NCBI GenBank assembly: GCA_041447245.1
Contig: JBGMEA010000027.1
Coordinates: forward strand, 124,001-188,000
Length of the DNA: 64,000 nt
Reading direction: 5' to 3'
Source: JBGMEA01 sp041447245
Lineage (GTDB): Bacteria > Bacillota > Clostridia > Eubacteriales > Anaerofustaceae
A program made the translations under genes and the position numbers. The notes beneath the pieces are model-generated. The model was not told where the DNA came from and searched no databases. It saw only the letters and a list, made by a program, of their open reading frames with translations. Position 1 is the first letter of the stretch. Each line of letters starts with the position of its first letter. Below are positions 44,211-52,840 of the stretch, one piece after another.

Positions 44211-45194
44211 TCAGATCAGATATTTGCGAAAGAATGTTTCGATCTTTTCAAATGGGATAATATCCGTCTGATCATACAAATCGGTATGCACGGCTCCCGG
44301 GATAATCATTAATTCTTTGTTGTCACCCGTCAGTTTCTTGAAAGCATCCTGACTGAAATACAAGGAGTGTGCTTTTTCCCCGTGAATCATCAGCACAGCA
44401 TTCCGTATTTCATCACTGTACTGAAGAATCGGCATATTTAACAATGAAAGTGCCGATGTCACGTTCCAGCCGGCATTCGAGTTCAGGGAACGTTTATGAT
44501 ATCCTCTGTCTGTTTTGTAATACTTCCAGTAATCCTTCAGAAAGAAAGGAGCATCTTCCGGCAGTTCCGCCGGCACACCGCCCATTTTTGCATATGTCCC
44601 GTTTTTATAATCAACGGTTCTTTGCGCATTCAATTGTTTTCGCATTTCATAGCGTCCATCTGCGTTCATCGAATCAAAATAGCCGTTTGCCGTAACGCGG
44701 GTCATATCATACATTGTCGATGCCACCGTTGCTTTGATGCGCGTATCCATCGCGGCCGCGTTCAATGCCATTCCGCCCCATCCGCAGACCCCGATAATTC
44801 CGATGCGTTCCGCATCAACATTGTCTTGCGTTGCCAGATAATCGACTGCCGCGGAGAAATCTTCCGTATTGATATCGGGGGACGCCACATCCCTAGGTAT
44901 TCCTCCGCTTTCTCCGGTATAGGATGGATCAAAGGCAATTGTAAGGAACCCCCGTTCTGCCATATTTTGCGCATAAAGACCTGAGGATTGCTCTTTTACT
45001 GCACCAAAAGGGCCTGCCACTGCAAGAGCGGGAAGTTTCCCTGCGGCATTTTTTGGTTCATACAGATCTGCTGCAAGTGTGATTCCATATCGGTTATGGA
45101 ATGTGATTTTCCTATGGTTTACTTTGTCACTCTTCGGAAAAACCTTGTCCCATTCTTCTGTTAATTCCAATTTTTCATCATTCATACGATTCAT
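44211..45194 (-). CDS. alpha/beta hydrolase with Cys nucleophile (dienelactone-hydrolase-like)
   Basis: A 327-residue hydrolase without signal peptide. The nucleophile elbow reads GVCGWGG, so Cys replaces Ser as in dienelactone hydrolase and YcjY-type proteins. Acid and His are probably in LMIHGEKAHS and PGAVHTDLYD. GIPRDVASPDINTEDFSAAVDYL is the usual segment before the elbow. Substrate is unknown. AAAGG lies a few bases before the ATG. Its promoter has a 19-bp spacer and a MerR-type dyad, so expression is probably induced by a MerR-class sensor encoded elsewhere. Confidence 0.85.
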   Translation of the reverse strand: MNRMNDEKLELTEEWDKVFPKSDKVNHRKITFHNRYGITLAADLYEPKNAAGKLPALAVAGPFGAVKEQSSGLYAQNMAERGFLTIAFDPSYTGESGGIPRDVASPDINTEDFSAAVDYLATQDNVDAERIGIIGVCGWGGMALNAAAMDTRIKATVASTMYDMTRVTANGYFDSMNADGRYEMRKQLNAQRTVDYKNGTYAKMGGVPAELPEDAPFFLKDYWKYYKTDRGYHKRSLNSNAGWNVTSALSLLNMPILQYSDEIRNAVLMIHGEKAHSLYFSQDAFKKLTGDNKELMIIPGAVHTDLYDQTDIIPFEKIETFFRKYLI

Positions 45195-45251
45195 ACCACC
45201 TTTCCGGAATTTTCAATATGAATTTATCATATCGTTTTGTATGATATCGCC

Positions 45252-45282
45252 ATCATAACACATAAAGCTGACTTTAGGTCAA
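45252..45282 (-). promoter_or_regulatory. MerR-type promoter with 19-bp spacer
   Basis: On the reverse strand TTGACC and TATGAT are 19 bp apart. The spacer starts TAAAGTCAGCTTTA, a dyad like that bound by AdhR/BltR-type MerR regulators (CCTAAAG-N4-CTTTAGG). Overlong spacers with a central dyad are the hallmark of MerR-activated promoters. Confidence 0.65.
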
Positions 45283-45461
45283 GCTTTTACAAAAAAATTT
45301 TTATTTCTTCTCTCTTTTGGAAACCCCGGTACGGAGAAAAGAATTCCAATAAAAAAGATGGACATAGATCTCTGCAACAACAGGTTTATTTCCTTTATGT
45401 CAAATACAGATAATTGTTAAAGGATGCTAAAGATTTACCGATCAGTATTCTTTTGCATAAC

Positions 45462-45493
45462 AAAAGGGATTCGTTTTAATGAACGAATCCCTT
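45462..45493 (-). terminator. intrinsic terminator after ssrA
   Basis: AAGGGATTCGTT pairs with AACGAATCCCTT on the reverse strand and is followed by TTGTT, 14 bases past the tmRNA 3' end. Confidence 0.85.
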
Positions 45494-45506
45494 CATCATT
45501 TCATTT

Positions 45507-45854
45507 TGGTGGAGGCGAGGGGAGTCGAACCCCTGTCCGAAAACACGTTAGAAAGAACTTCTCCGGGTGCAGATCCTTGTTCGGATTTAACGCATTGCAA
45601 GAGCAAGGAACAAACCTTGCAATGCGCGATTTCCTTGATACTACAAAGTCAGGAACGTCGCTTTGTAGGAGCCTGCGTTAATTGACGCCCGATTACCGCC
45701 GGGCAGGACCGTCGGCAGCGGACGAGCTGCTATTAAGCAGCAAATGCGAAGTTATTATCTTCTGCGTTTAAATTTAGTTGCCGTTTTTATAGATGCACGG
45801 CGCATCTACCCGCTATTCAGACCTCTATATCCCCGTCGAAACCATTACGCCCCC
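45507..45854 (-). ncRNA. ssrA: tmRNA
   Basis: The 348-base reverse-strand RNA starts GGGGGCGTAATGGTTTCGAC and ends with a T-arm (GGTTCGACTCC) and CCTCCACCA; the two ends pair into a 7-bp acceptor stem with encoded CCA. The tag frame ends GCA GAA GAT AAT AAC TTC GCA TTT GCT GCT TAA, giving AEDNNFAFAA if the GCA is the resume codon, close to the clostridial AEDNFALAA. It begins five bases after the smpB stop and has no promoter of its own in that gap, so it is processed from the smpB transcript. Confidence 0.97.
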
Positions 45855-45859
45855 AAGGT

Positions 45860-46327
45860 TTATCGGCTGTCTTTCAAGGTGCGCTCGATTCTTCTCTGAG
45901 CGTCCTTTTTTGCGCTGTCTTCGCGTTTATCGTAAAGCTTTTTGCCTTTTGCGACTCCGAGCGAGACTTTGACATATGCGCGGTTGAAATGCAAATCCAC
46001 AGGCACCAGCGTGTATCCTTCCTTTTGCGTCGCTTCCTTCAGCTTTCGGATTTCCCGTTTATTCAGAAGCAGCTTGCGCAGCCGGAGCGGATCCTTATTC
46101 GCGATGTTTCCCTGTTCGTAAGGACTGATGTGCATGTTCGCGACAAAGACTTCATTGTTTTTGATGTAGGCAAAGCTGTCTTTCAGATTCACCTTCCCGG
46201 CTCGGATCGACTTGACCTCCGTTCCGGACAATGAAATACCTGCCTCATACACTTCGTTGATGAAATACTCATGATATGCGGCTCTGTTTTTCGCTATGAT
46301 GTTGTTTTCTTCCTTTTTCATAAGCAT
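45860..46327 (-). CDS. smpB: SsrA-binding protein SmpB
   Basis: A 155-residue SmpB (MLMKKEENNIIAKNRAAYHE). NRAAYHEYFI, EAGISLSGTEVKSIR and the basic C-terminal tail KLYDKREDSAKKDAQRRIER are typical. It binds tmRNA and places it in the ribosomal A site. Of two ATGs two codons apart, the first has AGGG at a good distance. The in-frame extension further upstream covers the promoter and is not real. smpB and ssrA form one transcription unit. Confidence 0.96.
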   Translation of the reverse strand: MLMKKEENNIIAKNRAAYHEYFINEVYEAGISLSGTEVKSIRAGKVNLKDSFAYIKNNEVFVANMHISPYEQGNIANKDPLRLRKLLLNKREIRKLKEATQKEGYTLVPVDLHFNRAYVKVSLGVAKGKKLYDKREDSAKKDAQRRIERTLKDSR

Positions 46328-46357
46328 TTTACCCTGTCTGTCTGATTTGCACCTTAT

Positions 46358-46386
46358 ATTATAAAGGGCGCCTGGCATTCTGTCAA
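46358..46386 (-). promoter_or_regulatory. consensus sigma-A promoter of smpB-ssrA
   Basis: TTGACA, 17 bp, TATAAT on the reverse strand: a perfect match to the consensus, about 30 bases before the smpB start. Confidence 0.95.
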
Positions 46387-46438
46387 TTGTTTGCACAGAT
46401 AGGAATTTTCTTCTTTGAGCAGAAACTTCAACGAATCT

Positions 46439-47659
46439 TCAAATGCTGTACTGAGCACTCATCTGAACGGCCCAGCCGAGTGCTTCCATATAAATAAGCA
46501 GGAATCTCTCGTCTTCGATTAAATTCAGCGGATATTTCCCGATCACATTTTCCCAGTCCGTTCTTTCATAAGCAATCAAAAAATCAAGTGTTCTCCCCAT
46601 TTCTGTACTTCGATCAGTCAGCGCATTCTTAATTGTTGCCGATAACGGCAATTCGCTCAACACCTCTTTCATCTCGCGGTCAAGAATCACATCGATAAAC
46701 GAAAAAATTCCGACCAAAAAATATTCCGATTCCCGATCATGCAAATTGAGTTCTCTTGCAATCAATTCCATCAGCTTTGCACGAATCATAGACAATTTTA
46801 TCATTTCCGCATTTTCGCTGTTCTGCAGATCTTTGATCATAATAAGCGAAACCCATTGAAAGATTTCATTAATCCCCAAAAATGTCAGTGCATGCCTTAC
46901 GGAACGGATCGGCCGCTTCGCTTCGAATTTAATGGTATTCACCAACATAAGCAATTTGTACGTCAATCCCAAATCACGTTGAATAATGTCGGAAATCACT
47001 AAATAATTGGGCGAATCCGAATTCAATTCTTCAAATATTTCAAACAGATTTGCATTCATTGACGAAATATCTTTTTGTTTGATAATCGTTGGTTTGCTGA
47101 AAAAAAATCCCTGGAAATAATCATACCCCATAGATAGCGCTGTTTGAAACTGTTCTCGGGTTTCTATCTTTTCCGCCAGAAATTTCAGACGACCTTTATA
47201 CTTCTTCATCAGATGTAGCTGTTCAGCCTTGGGCATGATATTAAATTCGATTTTGACGATATTCACATATTGCAAAAGGCTCAGAATTTCCGATTCGTCG
47301 CAGACATCGTCGAGCGCCACGATATATCCGTTATCATGAAGATACATGCACGCCTCTTCCGTGGATTCCGTTACCCTGTCGCGCTCCAAAACCTCGACAA
47401 CAATATCCTGATTTGGCAAAAGCGTTGCAACATTGCTATCCACCAGTTCTTTGGAAAAGTTGATAAACGCCTTTTTACCGTCCGTCAGTTTTTTTAATCC
47501 GACAACAAGAAAAGAATTATAAATCAGTTCGGCCGTGGCCTGATCATCCTCAATACCAGCAAAAACATTTTCCCTGTCATTGTTACGGTACAACAATTCA
47601 TAACCATAAACTTCCATCTCCCGATTAAAAATCGGTTGCCGTGCGATAAATACTTCCAT
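46439..47659 (-). CDS. EAL-HDOD domain protein (YuxH-like)
   Basis: A 406-residue protein. Residues 1-200 form an EAL-type domain whose signature is degenerate (YELLYR in place of E-A-L-x-R), so c-di-GMP hydrolysis is unlikely. Residues 200-390 are an HDOD domain (YLVISDIIQRDLGLTYKLL, and IRSVRHALTFLGINEIFQWV). Such EAL-HDOD proteins are thought to be signalling scaffolds. The ATG lacks a close Shine-Dalgarno; the upstream Cys-rich gene ends five bases earlier, so translation may be coupled. Confidence 0.9.
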   Translation of the reverse strand: MEVFIARQPIFNREMEVYGYELLYRNNDRENVFAGIEDDQATAELIYNSFLVVGLKKLTDGKKAFINFSKELVDSNVATLLPNQDIVVEVLERDRVTESTEEACMYLHDNGYIVALDDVCDESEILSLLQYVNIVKIEFNIMPKAEQLHLMKKYKGRLKFLAEKIETREQFQTALSMGYDYFQGFFFSKPTIIKQKDISSMNANLFEIFEELNSDSPNYLVISDIIQRDLGLTYKLLMLVNTIKFEAKRPIRSVRHALTFLGINEIFQWVSLIMIKDLQNSENAEMIKLSMIRAKLMELIARELNLHDRESEYFLVGIFSFIDVILDREMKEVLSELPLSATIKNALTDRSTEMGRTLDFLIAYERTDWENVIGKYPLNLIEDERFLLIYMEALGWAVQMSAQYSI

Positions 47660-47664
47660 AAATC

Positions 47665-47907
47665 TCAGTCGTCTTTCCCTTCGATGCTGATTTGATGCGT
47701 TTTTATGAGACTCTCCGCCACATCCGTCATATTAGGATACAAACTTTGCGGCACATAATCAGCCCCAAGCTTTTCCCAAACGAGAAACCTGGCACATATA
47801 TGGGAATCTCCCAGACAATATTTTTTTCTGAAAATGGCGCCGATTCCCCGATCCTTTTGCATTTGGTTGTTATAAAACGGACATTTGGATAAATTCACAC
47901 AATTCAT
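47665..47907 (-). CDS. small Cys-rich protein upstream of EAL-HDOD gene
   Basis: An 80-residue protein with four Cys: CVNLSKC near the N-terminus and CLGDSHIC in the middle (C-x5-C and C-x6-C). This pattern (CPFYN then YC-x2-D-x3-CAR) recurs in small proteins beside signalling genes in many bacteria; it suggests an Fe-S cluster or zinc site. GGGGG precedes the ATG. It is the first gene of the pair with the EAL-HDOD protein. Confidence 0.75.
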   Translation of the reverse strand: MNCVNLSKCPFYNNQMQKDRGIGAIFRKKYCLGDSHICARFLVWEKLGADYVPQSLYPNMTDVAESLIKTHQISIEGKDD

Positions 47908-48219
47908 ATCGCCCCCACATTTTCACTGAATCATTGCTTTCCCACCGAACCGATTCTGCGGTATTCATTTATCTTGCATTTCGATTTGGTATTGAGTACA
48001 ATGAGTTCAAAGAAATTCAAAACTCATGATGAATGAAATTCTATTGCAGGAATCATTCTCCGGGATAGTCATTTATTTCATTACATCAATTAAGCAGAAT
48101 ATCGATGATTATTTGTATCTATTTTAATTATCGTCTCTGCCGAAATAAACATTATATTTTTTCAAAATTAAATTGCAGAATATTTTTTTTATTTTCACAG
48201 TAATATAAAAGAGGTTGAG
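47908..48219. other. 312-base intergenic region
   Basis: AT-rich region between divergent genes. I see no RNA or gene. It must hold promoters for the Cys-rich gene and for DUF2007, but no clear box pair stands out. Confidence 0.5.
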
Positions 48220-48468
48220 ATGTTTCGGAAAACCAAAAGAAAAATTGAAAATATGACATTTTTGAAATATGTAGATTCGGATACCGAGGCCTGTGTCATT
48301 CAGGCGCTTCTCGATTCCTGCGGAATTTATTCCTATTTGGACTATGAAACGGACGGAGGAAATATAAACGTCATCATCGGCAATTCGAACCTAGGAGTGA
48401 ATCTTTATGTAAAACAGGAAGATTACGATGAAGCACTCGCTCTCCTCTCTTCAGCTCCTGATGCGTAG
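48220..48468 (+). CDS. DUF2007-family small protein
   Basis: An 82-residue protein. FLKYVDSDTEACVIQALLDS and GVNLYVKQEDYDEALALLSS match the DUF2007 pattern (a short GlnB-like fold also named signal-transducing protein). AGAGG lies six bases before the ATG. It is monocistronic with its own terminator. Function unknown. Confidence 0.75.
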   Translation: MFRKTKRKIENMTFLKYVDSDTEACVIQALLDSCGIYSYLDYETDGGNINVIIGNSNLGVNLYVKQEDYDEALALLSSAPDA

Positions 48469-48493
48469 AAACAGTATTCTTACTTATAATTCA

Positions 48494-48520
48494 AACAACA
48501 TGACGAACATGTTGTTTTTT
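48494..48520 (+). terminator. intrinsic terminator after DUF2007 gene
   Basis: ACAACATG, loop ACGAA, CATGTTGT, then TTTTT; it overlaps the last codon of the convergent rsmA. Confidence 0.85.
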
Positions 48521-49385
48521 ATTTTAATTCCCGAACAAGCAAGTCGGAAAGTATGGCATATCGCTCAAGCGAAATATTCTCTGCTCGGAGATTTTCCTCA
48601 ATGCCGGCCTTGTTCAGCACTTCTCTTGTTTCTTCTTTTCCCAAAGCAAATCCGGCAGAGATACAATTCAGGATCGTTTTTCTGCGTGTTGCAAAGGCAG
48701 CACGAATCGTACGAAACAGCACTTCTTCGCTTCGGACGGAAACGGCGGGTTCCGTTCTGGGGCAGATACTGATTACGGAAGAATCGACATTCGGAGCAGG
48801 CATGAAGCAACTGCGGGATACATCAAACAGCTTTTTCACTTCCGCATAGTATTCCAACACCACAGTGAACGACGAATAATCTTTCGATCCGGGACCGATT
48901 CCCAATCTCGCCGCTACTTCTTTTTGCATCATCACTACGATTGATTCAAAAGGAAGACGGGATTCCAACAGCTTCATGATGGTCGGAGAGGTAATATAAT
49001 AAGGCAGATTGGACACCGCACAGATGCGTCTGCCGCTTTCCACATAATCGGCAAGAAGCTCTTTAAGATCCGTTTTCAGTACATCTGCCTGCAGGATCAA
49101 AAGATTTTCTGTATCCGAAAAAATATCACGCAGCATCTTTACCGCAAACGGGTCAATTTCGATCGCAATTACAAAATGAGCCTTTTGCACCAAGAGCTCA
49201 GTCAATGCCCCGATTCCGGGGCCGACTTCCAATACAATATCCTGACCGCTTAATTCAAGCGCATCCACAATCCGTTCGACCGCAGCATCATCGATCAGAA
49301 AATTCTGCCCGAAATCTTTTTTGAAATAGAACCGATAACGATTCATATAGTCTTTGATTACAGAGGGCTTGGTCAATTTTCCCAT
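48519..49385 (-). CDS. rsmA: 16S rRNA dimethyladenosine transferase
   Basis: A 288-residue KsgA/RsmA. KKDFGQNFLIDDAAV, the SAM loop EVGPGIGALTELL and the catalytic NLPYYITSP are present. It dimethylates the two adjacent adenosines of helix 45 in 16S rRNA. It lies seven bases after the flippase gene ends and is probably co-transcribed with it. Confidence 0.97.
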   Translation of the reverse strand: MGKLTKPSVIKDYMNRYRFYFKKDFGQNFLIDDAAVERIVDALELSGQDIVLEVGPGIGALTELLVQKAHFVIAIEIDPFAVKMLRDIFSDTENLLILQADVLKTDLKELLADYVESGRRICAVSNLPYYITSPTIMKLLESRLPFESIVVMMQKEVAARLGIGPGSKDYSSFTVVLEYYAEVKKLFDVSRSCFMPAPNVDSSVISICPRTEPAVSVRSEEVLFRTIRAAFATRRKTILNCISAGFALGKEETREVLNKAGIEENLRAENISLERYAILSDLLVRELK

Positions 49386-49392
49386 CTTCGAA

Positions 49393-50952
49393 TCAACCCC
49401 GCACTTCTTTGATTTCGGTCTTCGTAATCGCTTTTGTCATATAAATCAATGCGAAATATACAGCGACACTGATCACAATCATAATGATAACCGCTATTTT
49501 GTAATCCATAAATCTCAATAAATAGTCATATCCGAATTTTGCAATCAATCCCATAACCAGCGATGATACGGCAATTTTTGCTATATCCGCTCCAATCTTT
49601 CCGATTCCGACATATTTTTTCACGTCAAGATAATTCAGCAGGAAAATCACAAACGATGCGATAATCGAGCTTGCAACCGCCCCGTAAACCCCGATCTCCG
49701 GTCTGGAAATCAGCGCAATGTTTAACAGAAATTTCAAGAGTGCACCGAATGCCATATTTTTCAGCGGCTTGTAAAAACGACCCGACCCCTGTAAAATCCC
49801 CTGTAATGTGCTCATCACGATCGTAAACACAACCACATACGCAAGCCATGTCAGCATTTGGTATCCGTCACCTTTTCCCAGAAATACCATAGATGTGATC
49901 GGTTCCGATAAAACACTCAGCCCGACGGAAGAAGGAATCGAAACCAAAAATGCAATCTTGATCGCAAGCGTCGTCTTCTGCAGAATTTTGACCTTATCTC
50001 CGCGTATGTACGATTCACTGATAGCAGGCACCAGGCTCGACGCAAGCGCCGACCCGATGACGAGCGGCACGTTGATCAGCGTTTGAGCCTTCTGCTCCAA
50101 CTGCGCATACAAGACGGTTGCCGCCTTCTGTGAGACACCCGCATTCTGCAAACAAGTAGACAGCGTCGCGCTGTTGATCAACTCCATTACCGTATTGATC
50201 AAACTGCCGCATGCAATCGGAATCGCGAGCAAAACCAAAGCCTTCAATATTCTCCGGTTGCTTTCTCCCGTATCTTCCAACTGAAGTTCGATCATGTTCA
50301 TTTGCTTTTTTCTGAATCTCAGGAAAGAAATCAGAAGAAACAAAAAAGCGACAATCGCACCGACGGTTGCTCCGAATGTTGCACCGGCAGCTCCGTAAGC
50401 AATCCCGTAGCTGTTGGTCAATATGACGGCCAAAGAAAGCCCGATTCCTACCCGGGCGATCTGCTCAATGATCTGCGAGCCGGATGAAAAAGACATACTC
50501 TGCATGCCCTGGAAAAAACCGCGGAATGCCGAAATCAGTGCAACAAAAAAAGGAGCAAACGACAACGTCAGAATGGAATAGTAAGTATCCTGAGGCCAAT
50601 TGAATGCATCGATAAAAAACTGTGCACCCAAAAACATCAATCCGGAAGCCACAATGCCCAAAATCAGCATAGCGGAAAACGCTACGTGAAACACTTTGTA
50701 AGCGCCGCGGTAATTTCCGATCGAAACGCGTTCAGCAATCATTTTCGATACTGCCACAGGAAGTCCCGCTATCGAAATAGCGAGAAACGTTGTATACAGC
50801 GGATACGGATATCCATAAAGACCGAGTCCGTAGTCCCCGATAATCGTGTTGAGCGGACTTTTAAAAAAGATTCCCAACACTTTTGCAAATATTCCGCCCG
50901 CGGCAAGAATTGCCGCGCTTGTCAGATAACTTTTTTTATTGTTACTATCCAT
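49393..50952 (-). CDS. MurJ/YtgP-family lipid II flippase-like protein
   Basis: A 519-residue MOP-superfamily membrane protein with about 14 hydrophobic helices. The N-terminus AAGGIFAKVLGIFFKSPLNTI and ISIAGLPVAVSKMIAE match the SpoVB/YtgP branch of Bacillota, which includes the B. subtilis MurJ; EKAQTL-type loops are short. It may flip lipid II or a spore-coat precursor; the exact branch cannot be settled here. GGAAA lies eight bases before the ATG. Confidence 0.87.
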   Translation of the reverse strand: MDSNNKKSYLTSAAILAAGGIFAKVLGIFFKSPLNTIIGDYGLGLYGYPYPLYTTFLAISIAGLPVAVSKMIAERVSIGNYRGAYKVFHVAFSAMLILGIVASGLMFLGAQFFIDAFNWPQDTYYSILTLSFAPFFVALISAFRGFFQGMQSMSFSSGSQIIEQIARVGIGLSLAVILTNSYGIAYGAAGATFGATVGAIVAFLFLLISFLRFRKKQMNMIELQLEDTGESNRRILKALVLLAIPIACGSLINTVMELINSATLSTCLQNAGVSQKAATVLYAQLEQKAQTLINVPLVIGSALASSLVPAISESYIRGDKVKILQKTTLAIKIAFLVSIPSSVGLSVLSEPITSMVFLGKGDGYQMLTWLAYVVVFTIVMSTLQGILQGSGRFYKPLKNMAFGALLKFLLNIALISRPEIGVYGAVASSIIASFVIFLLNYLDVKKYVGIGKIGADIAKIAVSSLVMGLIAKFGYDYLLRFMDYKIAVIIMIVISVAVYFALIYMTKAITKTEIKEVRG

Positions 50953-51102
50953 AAATCATTTCCGTTCAGGTTCATCGTATAACGTCCGAGAATGGATGAC
51001 GCAGGTACTCACACTATTATACACGATACCGTCTCCGTAGAAAGAGGTTTCAGAGAGATTCCGCATCCGCCGGAGAATTGACGGATGATTTTCGAATCGC
51101 AA

Positions 51103-51131
51103 TTGACAACAGTATGCAAATATGATAGGAT
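51103..51131 (+). promoter_or_regulatory. sigma-A promoter of tRNA-Thr
   Basis: TTGACA, 17 bp, TAGGAT, about 65 bases upstream of the tRNA. Confidence 0.75.
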
Positions 51132-51196
51132 ATTCTGGAATTCATTAAAGCTCATCCGCACGTGCCGCATGATTATCATCGTCACAGGATGATGCT

Positions 51197-51272
51197 GCCT
51201 GCGTAGCTCAGTAGGTAGAGCACCACCATGGTAAGGTGGGGGTCAACGGTTCGAATCCGTTCGTAGGCTCCA
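51197..51272 (+). tRNA. tRNA-Thr (GGT anticodon)
   Basis: The 76-base cloverleaf has a 7-bp acceptor GCCTGCG with CGTAGGC (one G-U), D-arm GCTC-GAGC, anticodon stem CCACC-GGTGG with loop ATGGTAA (anticodon GGT) and T-arm ACGG-TTCGAAT-CCGT. The CCA is encoded. A run of eleven T follows and ends transcription. Confidence 0.97.
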
Positions 51273-51291
51273 TTTTTTTTTTTGCAAAAAA

Positions 51292-52770
51292 TCAAAGAAT
51301 TCTGTCTGCATGCAGCGTAATCAGTGCCCCGTTTTTCTGCATTGAAATCGGTCCGTGTCCGCCGCAGACAATCGTTTCTTTTCCTTCCAACATCGTAATC
51401 AAAGCATTCCTCGTCGCGGAGGCTTTTTTTGAATCGATATTCACACTGGTCATAAGATACGGCGCAAAGGAGTTAAACTCCGCCCGATCTGCGGAGAATC
51501 CGCTGATATTCACCAAATTATCTCCCGAGAACATCAGTCCGTTCGATTGATCGTAAAAGATCATTTCCCCGTACAGATGCCCTCCGTTGCCTTCCAAAAC
51601 GCTGAAATTCAGGTCTCCGAAAGAAAACATTCCGATCACGGTAAGATCCTCATGATCGTCGGAATCTTTCTCATCAATCAAACGAATCAGTTCGGGATTC
51701 ATCGGAAGGTACCCCGATACGATTTGGCTGAGCTTGCTGTAACCGAAGCACAGATCCTTTTCTTCCCGAAAATCGGGAAGCCCGTTATATTGCCGACGGA
51801 TATTTTGTGCGCTTTTTCTGTTCATATACACTTCTGCATTCGGGATTCTGCCCAAAAGACCGCAATGGTCAACATCCGCATGTGTGATATAAATACTCTT
51901 GCGTCGCTCATTCCAATCGGAAAACAATCTGACAAATATTTGTTGCATCTCGTCCCGATAGATCGCAAATCCGGTATCAATCACAATCATTGACTCTTCT
52001 TCGGGAGAACTCAACAGATATGTGTTGCTTCCGCACGGGGGCTGAATCGAATACAGCGTCACTGCTCCGATCTGGATTTTTTCAATATCGGCAGAAAATT
52101 GTTCCCCCCTGTATTTCGCAATGAATCCGGCAAATCTACGAATATAATCAAATACTTTTTCCGCATCTTTTCCCTTATCCTGCAGCACCTGCAGAATGCG
52201 ATTCGACTCCCCGATAAATTCCATTGTTTTCCCCGCGCTCAGACCGAGCAGTTTTTGCATGTCATTGGCGAGCCGTATGTAAAAAATCGTGTTGTCCAAG
52301 ACCGTTTCGGACTCATCGTAATCCATAATATTAATCTGATACAATTCGCTGATTTCGTCCAGAACCAGTTTCATGACGGACGGTTTTTCGATGAGCAAAC
52401 CCATCACGAAATTCTGATATTCCGCATGGGTTGAGGTGGAATTAATATAAGAAATGTTGATGTCATACCGATCCAGAATTTTCAGTACAGGCAGCAGCGC
52501 TCCCGGGATATCCGGAATCCGCACAGCGACGACGATCACCCTTGTTTCCGGTATTTTCTCATTCAAATATCCGACATCGGACAATTCTTTCGCGATCACA
52601 TCCAAAGAAGGCTCCTCTGCTTCCACATCCAGAAACAAAGTATGCAGATCAACCGCTTTGTTGTAGCTCACACGCACAATATTTCCGCTGTGTTTGGAGA
52701 TGATTTTGGATGCCGTCATAAAAGCGCCGGACTTGTCAGGCATATTTGTTACAAACGTTTTCTTCGGCAT
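51292..52770 (-). CDS. ACT-ACT-metallo-beta-lactamase-fold protein
   Basis: A 492-residue protein with an uncommon layout. Residues 3-75 and 77-150 are two ACT-like domains (MPDKSGAFMTASKIISKHSG, RIPDIPGALLPVLKILDRYD), which sense small ligands such as amino acids. A linker of about 70 residues follows. Residues 235-485 form an MBL fold whose metal motif reads HADVDH (297-302), so the second His of HxHxDH is Asp, recalling the HxExDH of flavodiiron proteins. GGHLYG, SGDNL and CGGHGP supply the other ligands. No flavodoxin domain is attached. GGAGG precedes the ATG. Substrate unknown. Confidence 0.85.
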   Translation of the reverse strand: MPKKTFVTNMPDKSGAFMTASKIISKHSGNIVRVSYNKAVDLHTLFLDVEAEEPSLDVIAKELSDVGYLNEKIPETRVIVVAVRIPDIPGALLPVLKILDRYDINISYINSTSTHAEYQNFVMGLLIEKPSVMKLVLDEISELYQINIMDYDESETVLDNTIFYIRLANDMQKLLGLSAGKTMEFIGESNRILQVLQDKGKDAEKVFDYIRRFAGFIAKYRGEQFSADIEKIQIGAVTLYSIQPPCGSNTYLLSSPEEESMIVIDTGFAIYRDEMQQIFVRLFSDWNERRKSIYITHADVDHCGLLGRIPNAEVYMNRKSAQNIRRQYNGLPDFREEKDLCFGYSKLSQIVSGYLPMNPELIRLIDEKDSDDHEDLTVIGMFSFGDLNFSVLEGNGGHLYGEMIFYDQSNGLMFSGDNLVNISGFSADRAEFNSFAPYLMTSVNIDSKKASATRNALITMLEGKETIVCGGHGPISMQKNGALITLHADRIL

Positions 52771-52840
52771 TGTCGTCCTCCCGATTGAATGGTTGAACTG
52801 TTTTTAATATTGCTGGTATCACTGCGTTTTTGGCACCGAC

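Noticed and set aside
45424..45685. Two short forward frames over the tmRNA region
   Set aside because: They are antisense to the tmRNA and its terminator.
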